64,000 nt of DNA, from assembly GCA_026708185.1 (NCBI GenBank), contig JAPOVK010000023.1:62001-126000 (forward strand), written 5' to 3'. Source of the stretch: Gammaproteobacteria bacterium (GTDB lineage Bacteria; Pseudomonadota; Gammaproteobacteria; Pseudomonadales; Azotimanducaceae). The translations under genes and the position numbers were made by a program. Positions 1-8,400 of this stretch are shown one piece after another (positions within the stretch are counted from its first letter, which is position 1; every line of letters begins with the position of its first letter). The notes below the pieces were generated by a model. The model searched no databases, had not been told where the DNA came from, and worked only from the letters and a program-made list of their open reading frames with translations.

Positions 1-721
1 TCGAAACCCGACCGTTCCCATCCTGGAACGGGTGCGTGCGGACGAAACGGTGATGTAACCAAGCCGCCTCGACCTCAACGGGATAAAGCCGCGGGGCCAC
101 CTCGTCGTTGTAGATACGCAGGAGCCGGTCCATCTCCGATTCAACATGCTCGGGCGGACAGTATTGATGGACAATGCCATCGGGACGCTTGGGATCGTTC
201 GGGGCGATCTTCCAAGTGCCCTTGCGTTCAAAAGGCACCTGTACCCGCCTGACCTCTCCACCGACCATCGTCAACCCCGTAACCATCTTCTGGTGGCGGG
301 TCAACAATGCATGCCAGCTCTTGATGAGGCTTGCGGTGAGCCCCCTCCCATCGGCCACGTCCTGCCAGACCATCTCGCACGCCGCGGTCTGGTCCTCCAG
401 CAGACCCTTGATCGTCTCGTCGTCGACGCTCTCAAGCGTGTGCGCGCCGACCACGCCCGCGAACCCTTCGGCGACCAGTTGCTCGGTCACACCCCGCTTG
501 AGCGTATACAACCCTTCGATCTGTCCAGTCTCGATGGCGAACGCGCGGTTTCGCTCCGCCAGCCAAGCCTGGATGAAGCGGTCCGCCGGATCTCCCGCCT
601 TCATCCTCGAACGCGCCTCGAGCCAACGTCGTTCGAGGACGCGATACTGGGCATTTCCCCAGCGCTCCGCGCCTGCGGGCATACCTGTCAGCGGTTGCCA
701 GATTTCCGGGCGTTCGTTCAC
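1..721 (-). CDS. Fic/DOC family AMP-transferase-like protein (3' end outside window)
   Basis: The first 240 codons of a Fic-family protein; the gene runs off the left edge. Fic enzymes usually move AMP from ATP to a hydroxyl of a target protein. Near the truncated end the catalytic motif HPFQDGNGRV is seen, with the catalytic His at about residue 230; the final Arg of the full motif lies beyond the window. An N-terminal TGQIEG (about residues 65-70) fits the (S/T)xxxE(G/N) inhibitory helix of class II Fic proteins, so the enzyme is probably auto-inhibited. I chose a GTG at 721 because TATAAT lies 7 nt upstream, as at other starts in this window; an in-frame ATG at 784 is possible and would add 21 residues. 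It follows the CRTAC1 gene on the same strand. Host-regulatory or toxin role cannot be told apart from this part. Confidence 0.85.
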   Translation of the reverse strand, partial: MNERPEIWQPLTGMPAGAERWGNAQYRVLERRWLEARSRMKAGDPADRFIQAWLAERNRAFAIETGQIEGLYTLKRGVTEQLVAEGFAGVVGAHTLESVDDETIKGLLEDQTAACEMVWQDVADGRGLTASLIKSWHALLTRHQKMVTGLTMVGGEVRRVQVPFERKGTWKIAPNDPKRPDGIVHQYCPPEHVESEMDRLLRIYNDEVAPRLYPVEVEAAWLHHRFVRTHPFQDGNGRVS

Positions 722-728
722 ATCGGGG

Positions 729-734
729 ATTATA
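729..734 (-). promoter_or_regulatory. -10 hexamer TATAAT just upstream of the Fic gene
   Basis: A consensus TATAAT on the minus strand, 7 nt before the proposed GTG start. If used, the transcript would begin almost at the start codon (leaderless). No clear -35 box was seen. Confidence 0.45.
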
Positions 735-793
735 GACCTGCGGCACAGGTCGGCCCTCGGGGCACAGCAGCCAGACCGGACCATTGCGAGCGA

Positions 794-2485
794 TCATCCG
801 CCCGGTTGCGCTTCTCCGCCCTGGAGCAACACCACCGTCCGCCCGGCCTCGAATGTCCCGAATCGTTCCGTCTCGCCGCTCGGGCTTCCGGGCCAGCGCA
901 CACGCACATCCCGGACCTCGGTCTGTTCGCCCAATCCGAAGTGAGCGACCGGCTCGCTGGACGTCAAGTAGCTGCCGTCCGGCTGCACGTCGCGGTACAC
1001 GCGCGTGTCGCCGACGAGCGCTGACACGGTGGCACCGTGCGCATCGCGCGGCGCATCTGCAAGTCGCGCACGGAAGCGGATCCAGTTGCCTTGCTTCGCG
1101 ACGCGGTTCATCAAGAGGTAGGCGGGGCCATCGCGATTGACGACCAAGAGGTCGAGGCCGCCATCGCCATCGACGTCGCCAACGGCCACACCCCGGCTGG
1201 TGTGCAGCAGGGACGGCGCAACTCCACCCTGAGGTTGGACTTCCTCGAAGCGCCCGCCGGGCGTGCCTCGATACAGGACGTTGGGTTCATCGAAGTCGAG
1301 GCCCTTGGTCAGCGCCTCGGTGCCGACCATGCCGTTGGCCTCGTAGAGGTCGAGCAGGCCATCGTTGTCGAAGTCCGCCATCACGACGCCCCAACGCGTG
1401 TACCGGCCGGTCAAGGCGAGCCCCAGTTCCCCGGTGACGTCGGTGAAGAACCCGCCTTCGTTACGGAAGAACGAGTCCGTCTGTCCGGTGATGTTGGTCA
1501 CCATGACGTCCATGTCGCCATCCTGGTCGACGTCCGCCGCGGCGACGCCCATGCCCGCCTTGGCAAGGCCATGCTCGTCCACCGCCGAGCCCCAGAGGTT
1601 CGCGACTTCCTCGAACTCGAGCCCGCCCCGGTTGAGCCAAAGCTGGTCGACCATCTGGTCGTTCGCGATGAAGATGTCCGACAGGCCGTCGGCGTTGAAG
1701 TCGGCGGCCACGACCCCGAAGCCGTTGCCGAAGACGCTGCTGATGCGCGATGACGCGCTGACATCGGTGAACGTCCCGTCGCCGTCGTTGCGGTACAGCC
1801 GGTCTCGCGCCGGCGCGTTGTAGTTCACGGGCGGGCAATAGGTGAGGACGCTGCCCGAGTAGCAGTTCATCTCCACGGCGTGCGACCAGTGGATGTAGTT
1901 GGTGAAGAAGAGGTCGAGGTCGCCGTCGTTGTCGAAGTCCGTGAAGGTCGCCGACGTGCTCCAGCCGGGGTCGGCCACTCCGGCCATCGCTGTCACGTCC
2001 TCGAACCGCCCGGAACCGTCATTGCGGTAGAGCACGTTCGGCCCGACGTTGGTCACGTAGAGGTCGACATCGCCATCGTTGTCGTAGTCCCCCGCCGCCA
2101 CGCCCATGCCATAGCCCGCGTCGTCGGCACCATTCGCGTCCGGCGCGGCGGCGAACCGTCCGCCCTCGTTGATGAAGAGGCGGTTGCCGGGAGGCGGCGC
2201 CGCGGGCTCGTCGTATAGGCTGCCCGCTTGCACTAGGTAGACGTCGAGGTCGCCATCGCCGTCGACGTCGACAAGCGCGCCGCCGCTACCGGTGATCTCG
2301 GGGAGCAGGGGCCGGCCGGCAAACCCCGACACGTGCGTGTACGTGAGGCGGCGCTCGCTCGCCTCGTCAACGAACCACGCGCCACCACGGCCATCGCCCG
2401 GCGCGCACGAGGCCACTGCCCAACTGACGCCGAGAAGCCCCAGCCACGCGCGTCGGGCTCGATTCTTTTGCGTTACTATCCCCAC
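794..2485 (-). CDS. CRTAC1-type FG-GAP/VCBS repeat lipoprotein with C-terminal ASPIC/UnbV domain
   Basis: A 563-residue exported lipoprotein. The leader ends in a lipobox (VASC, lipidated Cys about residue 27). The body has many FG-GAP/VCBS repeats with calcium-binding DxDxDGxxD loops (for example DVDGDGDLDVY, DYDNDGDVDLY, DFDNDGDLDLF), predicting a beta-propeller. The last 120 residues resemble the ASPIC/UnbV domain that ends CRTAC1 proteins, including the HFGLGE segment. Start: a GTG at 2485 preceded by GAGG is better than a GTG at 2542, which would make an implausibly long leader and run into the divergent gene. In other bacteria such proteins are often found with TPR proteins, and a TPR lipoprotein is encoded two genes upstream here. 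The ligand is unknown. Confidence 0.85.
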   Translation of the reverse strand: MGIVTQKNRARRAWLGLLGVSWAVASCAPGDGRGGAWFVDEASERRLTYTHVSGFAGRPLLPEITGSGGALVDVDGDGDLDVYLVQAGSLYDEPAAPPPGNRLFINEGGRFAAAPDANGADDAGYGMGVAAGDYDNDGDVDLYVTNVGPNVLYRNDGSGRFEDVTAMAGVADPGWSTSATFTDFDNDGDLDLFFTNYIHWSHAVEMNCYSGSVLTYCPPVNYNAPARDRLYRNDGDGTFTDVSASSRISSVFGNGFGVVAADFNADGLSDIFIANDQMVDQLWLNRGGLEFEEVANLWGSAVDEHGLAKAGMGVAAADVDQDGDMDVMVTNITGQTDSFFRNEGGFFTDVTGELGLALTGRYTRWGVVMADFDNDGLLDLYEANGMVGTEALTKGLDFDEPNVLYRGTPGGRFEEVQPQGGVAPSLLHTSRGVAVGDVDGDGGLDLLVVNRDGPAYLLMNRVAKQGNWIRFRARLADAPRDAHGATVSALVGDTRVYRDVQPDGSYLTSSEPVAHFGLGEQTEVRDVRVRWPGSPSGETERFGTFEAGRTVVLLQGGEAQPGG

Positions 2486-2518
2486 GCAGTGCCTCGTCGA
2501 TTGGTGGAGGAGGATCAG

Positions 2519-3067
2519 ATGAACGCACTCAAAGGCACGCACGTCGCGATTCTAACGGGCATGTTCGTCGGTTTCGCAACGCTCCCGGCCAGCCCCATTC
2601 AGGCGGCGGACGACATCATTCCCCAAGGGGAAATCGAAAACACGTACCGGGCGCAGACGCAAGGCCGTCAACTCTACCGGGCCAAGAAGTACAAGGAAGC
2701 CATACCGTACCTGGAGTTCGCGGCGCAGCGCGGGTTCAAGCAGGCCCAAGTCAGGCTCGGGGAGATCTACGTGAAGGGGCTTGGCGGCGTCGAGCCCGAC
2801 CTCGTCCAAGGCGTCGGCTGGCTGGGAGTGGCAGCATCCGGGGAAAGCGCGCCCGAAATCCGCAGACTCTACAAGAGCGTGCGCGAGAACATCCCGGCGC
2901 AACACAACGACACCATCGAGAAGATCGTGGAGCAGTACACAAGCAACTTCGATGGATCGAGGACTCGCGTCGTCTGCGAGATGGTGGATCGCGCCGGGAC
3001 ACACGGCAAAATGATGCGCTGCCGGTACTTGGACGAGAGCCTGTATCCGGGCATCAGTCGGGGCTAA
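2519..3067 (+). CDS. Exported Sel1-like repeat protein
   Basis: A 182-residue protein with a cleavable leader (cleavage near IQAA). Residues about 45-100 form Sel1/TPR-like helices (EAIPYLEFAAQRGFKQAQ), followed by a conserved QGVGWLG segment. The C-terminal part has two cysteines about 18 residues apart (VVC and RC) that could form a disulfide. It is a paralogue of the Sel1 lipoprotein at 10036-10869, with matching order and motifs. Start: ATG at 2519 behind GGAGGAGG. It is divergent from the CRTAC1 gene, with only about 33 nt between starts, and converges on the TPR gene with a 4-nt overlap of coding ends. Likely periplasmic; partner unknown. Confidence 0.75.
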   Translation: MNALKGTHVAILTGMFVGFATLPASPIQAADDIIPQGEIENTYRAQTQGRQLYRAKKYKEAIPYLEFAAQRGFKQAQVRLGEIYVKGLGGVEPDLVQGVGWLGVAASGESAPEIRRLYKSVRENIPAQHNDTIEKIVEQYTSNFDGSRTRVVCEMVDRAGTHGKMMRCRYLDESLYPGISRG

Positions 3068-4584
3068 GGCACGCCCTCCGGGGCAACGCTTGCTTCGGAT
3101 CCATCCCCGACGAGGGCACTACGGAGATCGGTCAGGCGCCGTTCGGCGGACGCGAGTTCGTCCGGGTGCGTATCCAGGCGTTTCGCCCACGCCAAGGCTT
3201 CCCGTGCCTCCCCGAACCGGCCAACCTCCGCCAAGCAACGACCGAGGTAGATGTAGGCCATCGTGTACGAGGCGTCCAAGGCCGTGGCCTGCTCGAACCG
3301 GTCGATCGCTTCCGGCCAGCGTTCCCTGACTCCTTCGAGCAGGCCCGCGGTGTAGTAGAGCCGCTCCTGGTCCTCGGCGCCATAGCGCAACGCTTCGTCC
3401 ACGGCCGCCAAGGCCTCCTCGTACTTTTCCGCGTCCATGAGCAGTTGCGCCATCCGCTCGTAAGGCCACACTTGGGCCGGATGGAGTTCCACCGATCGCC
3501 GCAAATGTTCCATTGCCCGGCTGTCGTCGCCCTCGCTCTGATAGACGCCGGCGAACACGTTCTGGAAACGGAAGTTGTCGGGCGACACGGCAAGCCCCTC
3601 ACGTGCCACGCGCAGCGCCGTTTCGATGTCGCCGCTGCGGGCGTACGCCAACGCCAGGTTGATGAATACCGCATCCTCCTTGACGCCTTGGGCGCGGATA
3701 GGCGCCAGCACGTCCACGGCCTCGCCGTACCGCTCCGCATCGAGCAGGCGCTCGGCGTGGATCAGCCGGCGGCCCAGCGACGCCTCGTATCGCCACTTTT
3801 GGTGTTGCAGCGGATCGCGCCAAGTCATCGGCAACGTGCCCTTGCCGCGAGCCATCGCGATCCGCGCATCGTCCGGTCGCGTCAGGGCCTGGTAGGTCCG
3901 TCCCAGCAGGCGATAGGCCTGGGGATGCTTGGTGCTGTCCACCAGCGGCAGTAGCAGGTCCAGCGCCTCATCAAAGCGTCGTTCGCCGATGAGCGCCCTC
4001 GCGATGCCCGCGTCGGCATTTGATGTCGCCCCTAGGTCGCGTGCATGTCCGAATGCGTCGCGCGCTTCGGCGTAACGTCCCAATGCATTCAACCAGGTGC
4101 CCCGATAAAGCCACGCGGGCACGTATTCGGCGTCCAAGCCGAGTGCGGTGTCCAGAATCGGCAACGCGCTCTCGAAATCACCGGACTCGGCGACCAATAC
4201 GGCACGGAAATAAGGCCAGCGGAAGTCGTCCGGTGCGAGCAGTTGGGCCTGCGCGTAGGTTTCGGCCGCCTCGGCATAGAAATCGTTGACTTCGTAAGCC
4301 ATGGCCAGACGGCCACGCATGTCAGCGGAGTCGGGTAGCGACCGCGCCGACTCGGCGAGATCCTCGATTAGGTTGACGAGCTCCGGGCTCGCCGTGTCGA
4401 GGGGCACCGTGGGCGCAACGCCTACTTCGGGCGTGCAAGCCAGCAGCAACAGCGCGCCCGCGGAACTCAAGCGCCGAAAACCGCCTGGCCAAGACCGCCG
4501 GCGCCAGCGTGTTCCACGCTCCCCGGATGCGGACGAGGACGTCCGCGCACCCGCACGCTGGGGGCGGCTAGTCGTCAGGGTCAC
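3064..4584 (-). CDS. TPR-repeat lipoprotein
   Basis: A 506-residue protein with a lipobox-like LLLLAC segment at about residue 50 and then tandem tetratricopeptide repeats over almost the whole length (for example PAWLYRGTWLNALGRYAEA, AYIYLGRCLAEVGRFGEA). TPR proteins scaffold protein complexes; this one is probably anchored in the outer membrane facing the periplasm. The GTG at 4584 overlaps the preceding reading frame by 17 nt and gives a long, basic N-terminus. An in-frame TTG at codon 39 would give a normal short lipoprotein leader and is a good alternative start. Association with the CRTAC1 protein and the receptor is inferred from position. Confidence 0.8.
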   Translation of the reverse strand: MTLTTSRPQRAGARTSSSASGERGTRWRRRSWPGGFRRLSSAGALLLLACTPEVGVAPTVPLDTASPELVNLIEDLAESARSLPDSADMRGRLAMAYEVNDFYAEAAETYAQAQLLAPDDFRWPYFRAVLVAESGDFESALPILDTALGLDAEYVPAWLYRGTWLNALGRYAEARDAFGHARDLGATSNADAGIARALIGERRFDEALDLLLPLVDSTKHPQAYRLLGRTYQALTRPDDARIAMARGKGTLPMTWRDPLQHQKWRYEASLGRRLIHAERLLDAERYGEAVDVLAPIRAQGVKEDAVFINLALAYARSGDIETALRVAREGLAVSPDNFRFQNVFAGVYQSEGDDSRAMEHLRRSVELHPAQVWPYERMAQLLMDAEKYEEALAAVDEALRYGAEDQERLYYTAGLLEGVRERWPEAIDRFEQATALDASYTMAYIYLGRCLAEVGRFGEAREALAWAKRLDTHPDELASAERRLTDLRSALVGDGSEASVAPEGVP

Positions 4585-5428
4585 CCATCATGCGGTCGCA
4601 CTTGCGGCGATTGTCCGCACTGAGGTCCGCGAACTCGCAACGGATCCGCAAGGCTGTGAAGTAGCGCCTTGAAGGCCCGGTGATCTGGTAGCTGCGGCCG
4701 CGCCGGCTGGACACCTTCACCACTCTCACCTCGTCGCCGACCCGTATTGCGCTGGACGCCGCGTTGTCGCCTTCGAACAACAGCTTGTCATCCAGAACGA
4801 CGAGCTGCCGATCTCTCACGAGGTCCCGGTAGGCCGTGACCTCCGCGGTGAATCGTCTCGGAATCTCGTCCTCTTCGGTCTCGGACCGGCGGGTGAACAG
4901 CCTCCTCACCCCGCCGAGCGTGCGCATTCCCTCGCGAATTCGTGACCGTTTCTCGTCGACCGCCGGTGGGTCGACGGCTGTTTGCTGCGTCCGGGATTCT
5001 GCGGGGTCGCGATCCTGGACGACTGCGGGTTCCACCGCCTCTCGCTCGACCGGTGCCGGGTGAACCGCCTCCACGCGAGCCGGCTCGACGGGTTCCGCCT
5101 CAACGAGTTCCTGCTCGACCGACCCGGGCTCCGGCCCCGTCAGGCGATCGGCGGCTGCCGCGAAGCACTCCTGTCGCTTACCGGCGTCCCCCAGCGTCGC
5201 GCACGCCTGCACCATCAGGCAAAGCGGCCGCTCGCCTTCGGGTACATCGTTGCAAGCTCCCGGGGAGGGGCGCTCCGCCGCCCCCGCGACCGAACACGTC
5301 AAGACGACAGGGCCCAAAAACAAAGCCCGGAGCCAGCCTTGCCGGCTCCGGGCTTGAAGCCCCGGGGTCAGACCAGGTTCTTGGCGCTGCAGCCGCGAAC
5401 CTGGCAGAACCCTGGTGTTCTCCGACAC
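4568..5428 (-). CDS. Unknown exported protein with E/P/V-rich linker
   Basis: A 286-residue protein I do not recognise. It has a signal-like hydrophobic stretch (LFLGPVVLTCSVAGAA), a small Cys-rich head with four Cys, a low-complexity linker rich in Glu-Pro-Val (about residues 95-150), and a C-terminal domain with alternating beta-type sequence ending in a second Cys pair. The GTG at 5428 lies 7 nt after the receptor stop but has no ribosome-binding site, and a strong terminator (5323-5355) falls within its first codons. A TTG at 5323 just after the hairpin may be the real start, although it would remove the basic residues before the hydrophobic core. It is followed by the TPR gene with a 17-nt overlap, so the two are probably translated together. 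Confidence 0.6.
   Translation of the reverse strand: MSENTRVLPGSRLQRQEPGLTPGLQARSRQGWLRALFLGPVVLTCSVAGAAERPSPGACNDVPEGERPLCLMVQACATLGDAGKRQECFAAAADRLTGPEPGSVEQELVEAEPVEPARVEAVHPAPVEREAVEPAVVQDRDPAESRTQQTAVDPPAVDEKRSRIREGMRTLGGVRRLFTRRSETEEDEIPRRFTAEVTAYRDLVRDRQLVVLDDKLLFEGDNAASSAIRVGDEVRVVKVSSRRGRSYQITGPSRRYFTALRIRCEFADLSADNRRKCDRMMGDPDD
5316..5355 (-). terminator. Rho-independent terminator of the receptor gene
   Basis: Perfect 12-bp inverted repeat (AAGCCCGGAGCC and its complement, 5323-5334 and 5344-5355) with a 9-nt loop, followed on the minus strand by TTTGTTTTT. It sits about 80 nt after the stop codon of the TonB-dependent receptor and within the 5' end of the next reading frame. Confidence 0.85.
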
Positions 5429-5435
5429 TTAAGCT

Positions 5436-8400
5436 TTAGAAGCCAACCGTGAGTCGGAAGAACGCCTGGCGGCCCATGATGTTGTCCAGGTAGACGTCGT
5501 AGCCCACCCCGGACGGCATCGCGTCGGGCATCGTGTTGAAGATGTTGCGCATGGCCACATTCGCCGACACGTAGCCCAAGCCGAACACGTCAGGCCGGTT
5601 GTACGTATAGCTCAGGTCCCAGTAGTGCCGGGAGTCGATCCGGCAGTGGGGGTTGCGGTCCTGGTCCACACAGACATCGTCGTTGGTCAAGTCTTCCTGG
5701 TCTTGCCGGAAGTTGATCCAGATGCCTGCGACACCGTGGCCCTGGTCCTTGACCGGGTCCCAAGAGGCCAGCGTGTCCTTGACCTCGTCGTGCCAACGCA
5801 CAGTGAGCTGCGCCGTATGCTGGTCGTAGAACCAGCGCAGGCCCATATTGGCTCGCCACTTCGGCGTTGCCGGGAGCACTTCCACAAGGTCGCTGATCGC
5901 GCCGATGTAGTGGATGCCGTTGTTCCGGTAGCCGGCACCGTCAACGCAGATTTCAGCGTAGACGTGATCCCGGTCATCCGGATTGCGGCCAAACGTGCCA
6001 TCGTCGCGCTCGAGCAACGCCGTCTCACCGTCGGTGTCGCCGTAGCGGCAGATCGACAGCTCAAGCATCTGCGTCGCGCTCAGGCTGACTTCGAAACTAC
6101 CGTAGTCGCCGCCGATGAACGGCAAATCCGCCGCATCGAAACGATACCGCCCGGCGTAGATCATCGACGTGGTCCATTGCCGACCCTGGTCGACCCAGGC
6201 TTCGCCGACTCTCTGAAGCTCCAACCCGTCGACGCCACCGCGCTCGATGACTGCGCCGGCGATACCGGTCGAAGCCTCGATGTCCCGAACATACTCGATG
6301 GCAGCTTGACGACGGCACTCCAGCTCAGCCGCAGGGGTTTGATCCATGAAGTCGGTCACGCCAAGCACCCGATCCGCGTTCGGATCGTTGTAGTTCAGCA
6401 GCGTATCAGCGCCGCAACGGTGTTGAACGAAATCTCCGAAGGCAGCGCCAGCGGAGGCCAGGTTAGTACCAGCGCCAAGGCGCTCCGACCGGCCGTCGAA
6501 GTTCACCGTCGTATAGTCGACGTCGAACGTCAGGTCGCCGTCCAGGAACTGCAACGAGAAGCCAGCGTTCCAGAGGTCCGAGATCTCAGGCCCCAGCAGC
6601 GGGTTGCCAGCAAACGCGATCTCGATGTCGCGTACCACGCCGGACGTGTTGTCCAGGGTCGGCAGGCAGGCATCGAGTTCGGGCAGGTTGTTGCAGATGT
6701 AGTCGGACAGGTCGGCCCGGTTGCGCGCGTTGCCCGGCTGGAACAGCGAGGACGAACTCGGCAGGACGAAGCCTTCCGTGAGGCTGCCGCGCACGGCCAA
6801 CCAGCTCGTCGGCTGATAGCGCATCGCGAGCTTCGGGATCACCGTGTCGTACTGTGCCGAGTTGCCGTGCGCGTACAGGAACGCCTTCGTATCAAACTCG
6901 GCGTACCGTGCAGCAATCTGCACTTCCATCTGGCCCCACTTCGGGTGGGAGATCGGCTGGATCTGCGCTTCGACGAACACGGCGCGCGTCTCTTCAGACG
7001 TGTCTTGGAGGTTCACCGACTCGCCTGCATTCAGGCCAATCAACTCGTCGCCCCCGAGGGACACGCCGGTCAAGGCAAACGCATCCGGGTTCAGTTCCTC
7101 GTTTTCACGACGCCAGTGGACACCAGCCGCGATGCCGAACGGCGTGTCGTTCCAGATCTGGAAGAGCGACCCGTTGGAGATGACCAGGTCAAGGACCGTC
7201 ATCTGCGCAGATCGTTCGTTCTGCACCAGGACGATGCCTGCGTTCGCGAACTCGGATTCCGTGTTGATCGCATCGCTAGCGTAGGCACCAACCGACGGAT
7301 CCCATGGGCTTTGCGAGTTGTCGGACTCCATCCGGTAGGCGTGCTGCAGCTCGCCTTCCTCGGTGGTACCCAACCAATGCGTGCTGAACGGGTTCCAGCA
7401 GGTATCGCCGTACTGGCCACCTTCGCAGCGCAATGCGCGATTCATCATCGGCCAGATCCCTTCAGGCCGGTCGTCCGTGCGACGTACCAGCGTCCAGATC
7501 CAGTCGGCATCGACAATCCACTCGGTCTCCGGGATGGAGACCTCGGTCCCCAAGCGGAAGCGGAAGTTCTCGATCCGCGTCCGGTCCTTCCACGTCATGT
7601 CGTCGTTGAGCCAGGGCAGATTGTTGTTGTGCGGGTTCTTCGGCCAAAGGTTCATGCCGACCAGCCGGGCGTCCTCGAACAGTCGTACGCCGCCGTTGCC
7701 GACCGTATCCGGGTCGAAGCGGTCAGGCACGCCGTCGCCGTCGGAGTCCTCGACGGCGGAGAGCAAGATCACGCGGTGTCTCGGATTCCGGTTGTAGGCG
7801 GTGTTGGCCTGCCACATCTGCTCGCCGTTGTCGTCGAGTAGCGGCGCGCCATCCGCGTCGACCATCCGGATTCCGCGGTCGGGAATCCCGTCCCCGTTCG
7901 CGTCCTGCGCGTAGACCAGCAACTCGCCGGGCTCCTGCAGGTAGTCATAGCGACCGTTCTGGTTCGCGTCGTGGTAGTTCAGGTACGAATCGCCCATGCA
8001 GGAGGTGACGTTCCCATCACCGTCCAGGACCTCACGACAGAACATGTTCGGATCGACGGTCGGGTCGTCCGGGTAGAGCAGCGAGAAGCTGTTCGTTCCG
8101 TCCGCGAACGAACGGAACGGGTTGCCCGGGTTCGAGCCGACGGCGATCGGCACGACGTCGGCGTACGGGACGGTTCCCGACGTCGGCCAATCGTCGAAAC
8201 GCGGCGCGTACTGACGCGTGTCGTAGTCCAGGCGCGACACGACCACCTCGCCATGGATGGTCACGTAGTCGTTGAACTCGTGCTCGAAGTAGGTCATCGC
8301 CTGCTCCTGGTCACGACGCTCGCGGATGTCGAACGTGTCGCCAATGGCCTGACGACAGTCGTTGCCGGAACCGGCGTAGCGAATCTCCTCGCCCAACCAA

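Noticed and set aside
146-1024. Two long plus-strand frames at the left edge
   Set aside because: The minus strand encodes a Fic protein with a clear catalytic motif and the end of the CRTAC1 gene; the plus frames have no domain.
5625-7841. 738-codon open frame opposite the TonB-dependent receptor
   Set aside because: Mirror of the receptor's coding bias; sequence is low in hydrophobic structure, shows no family and the opposite strand encodes a clear receptor.
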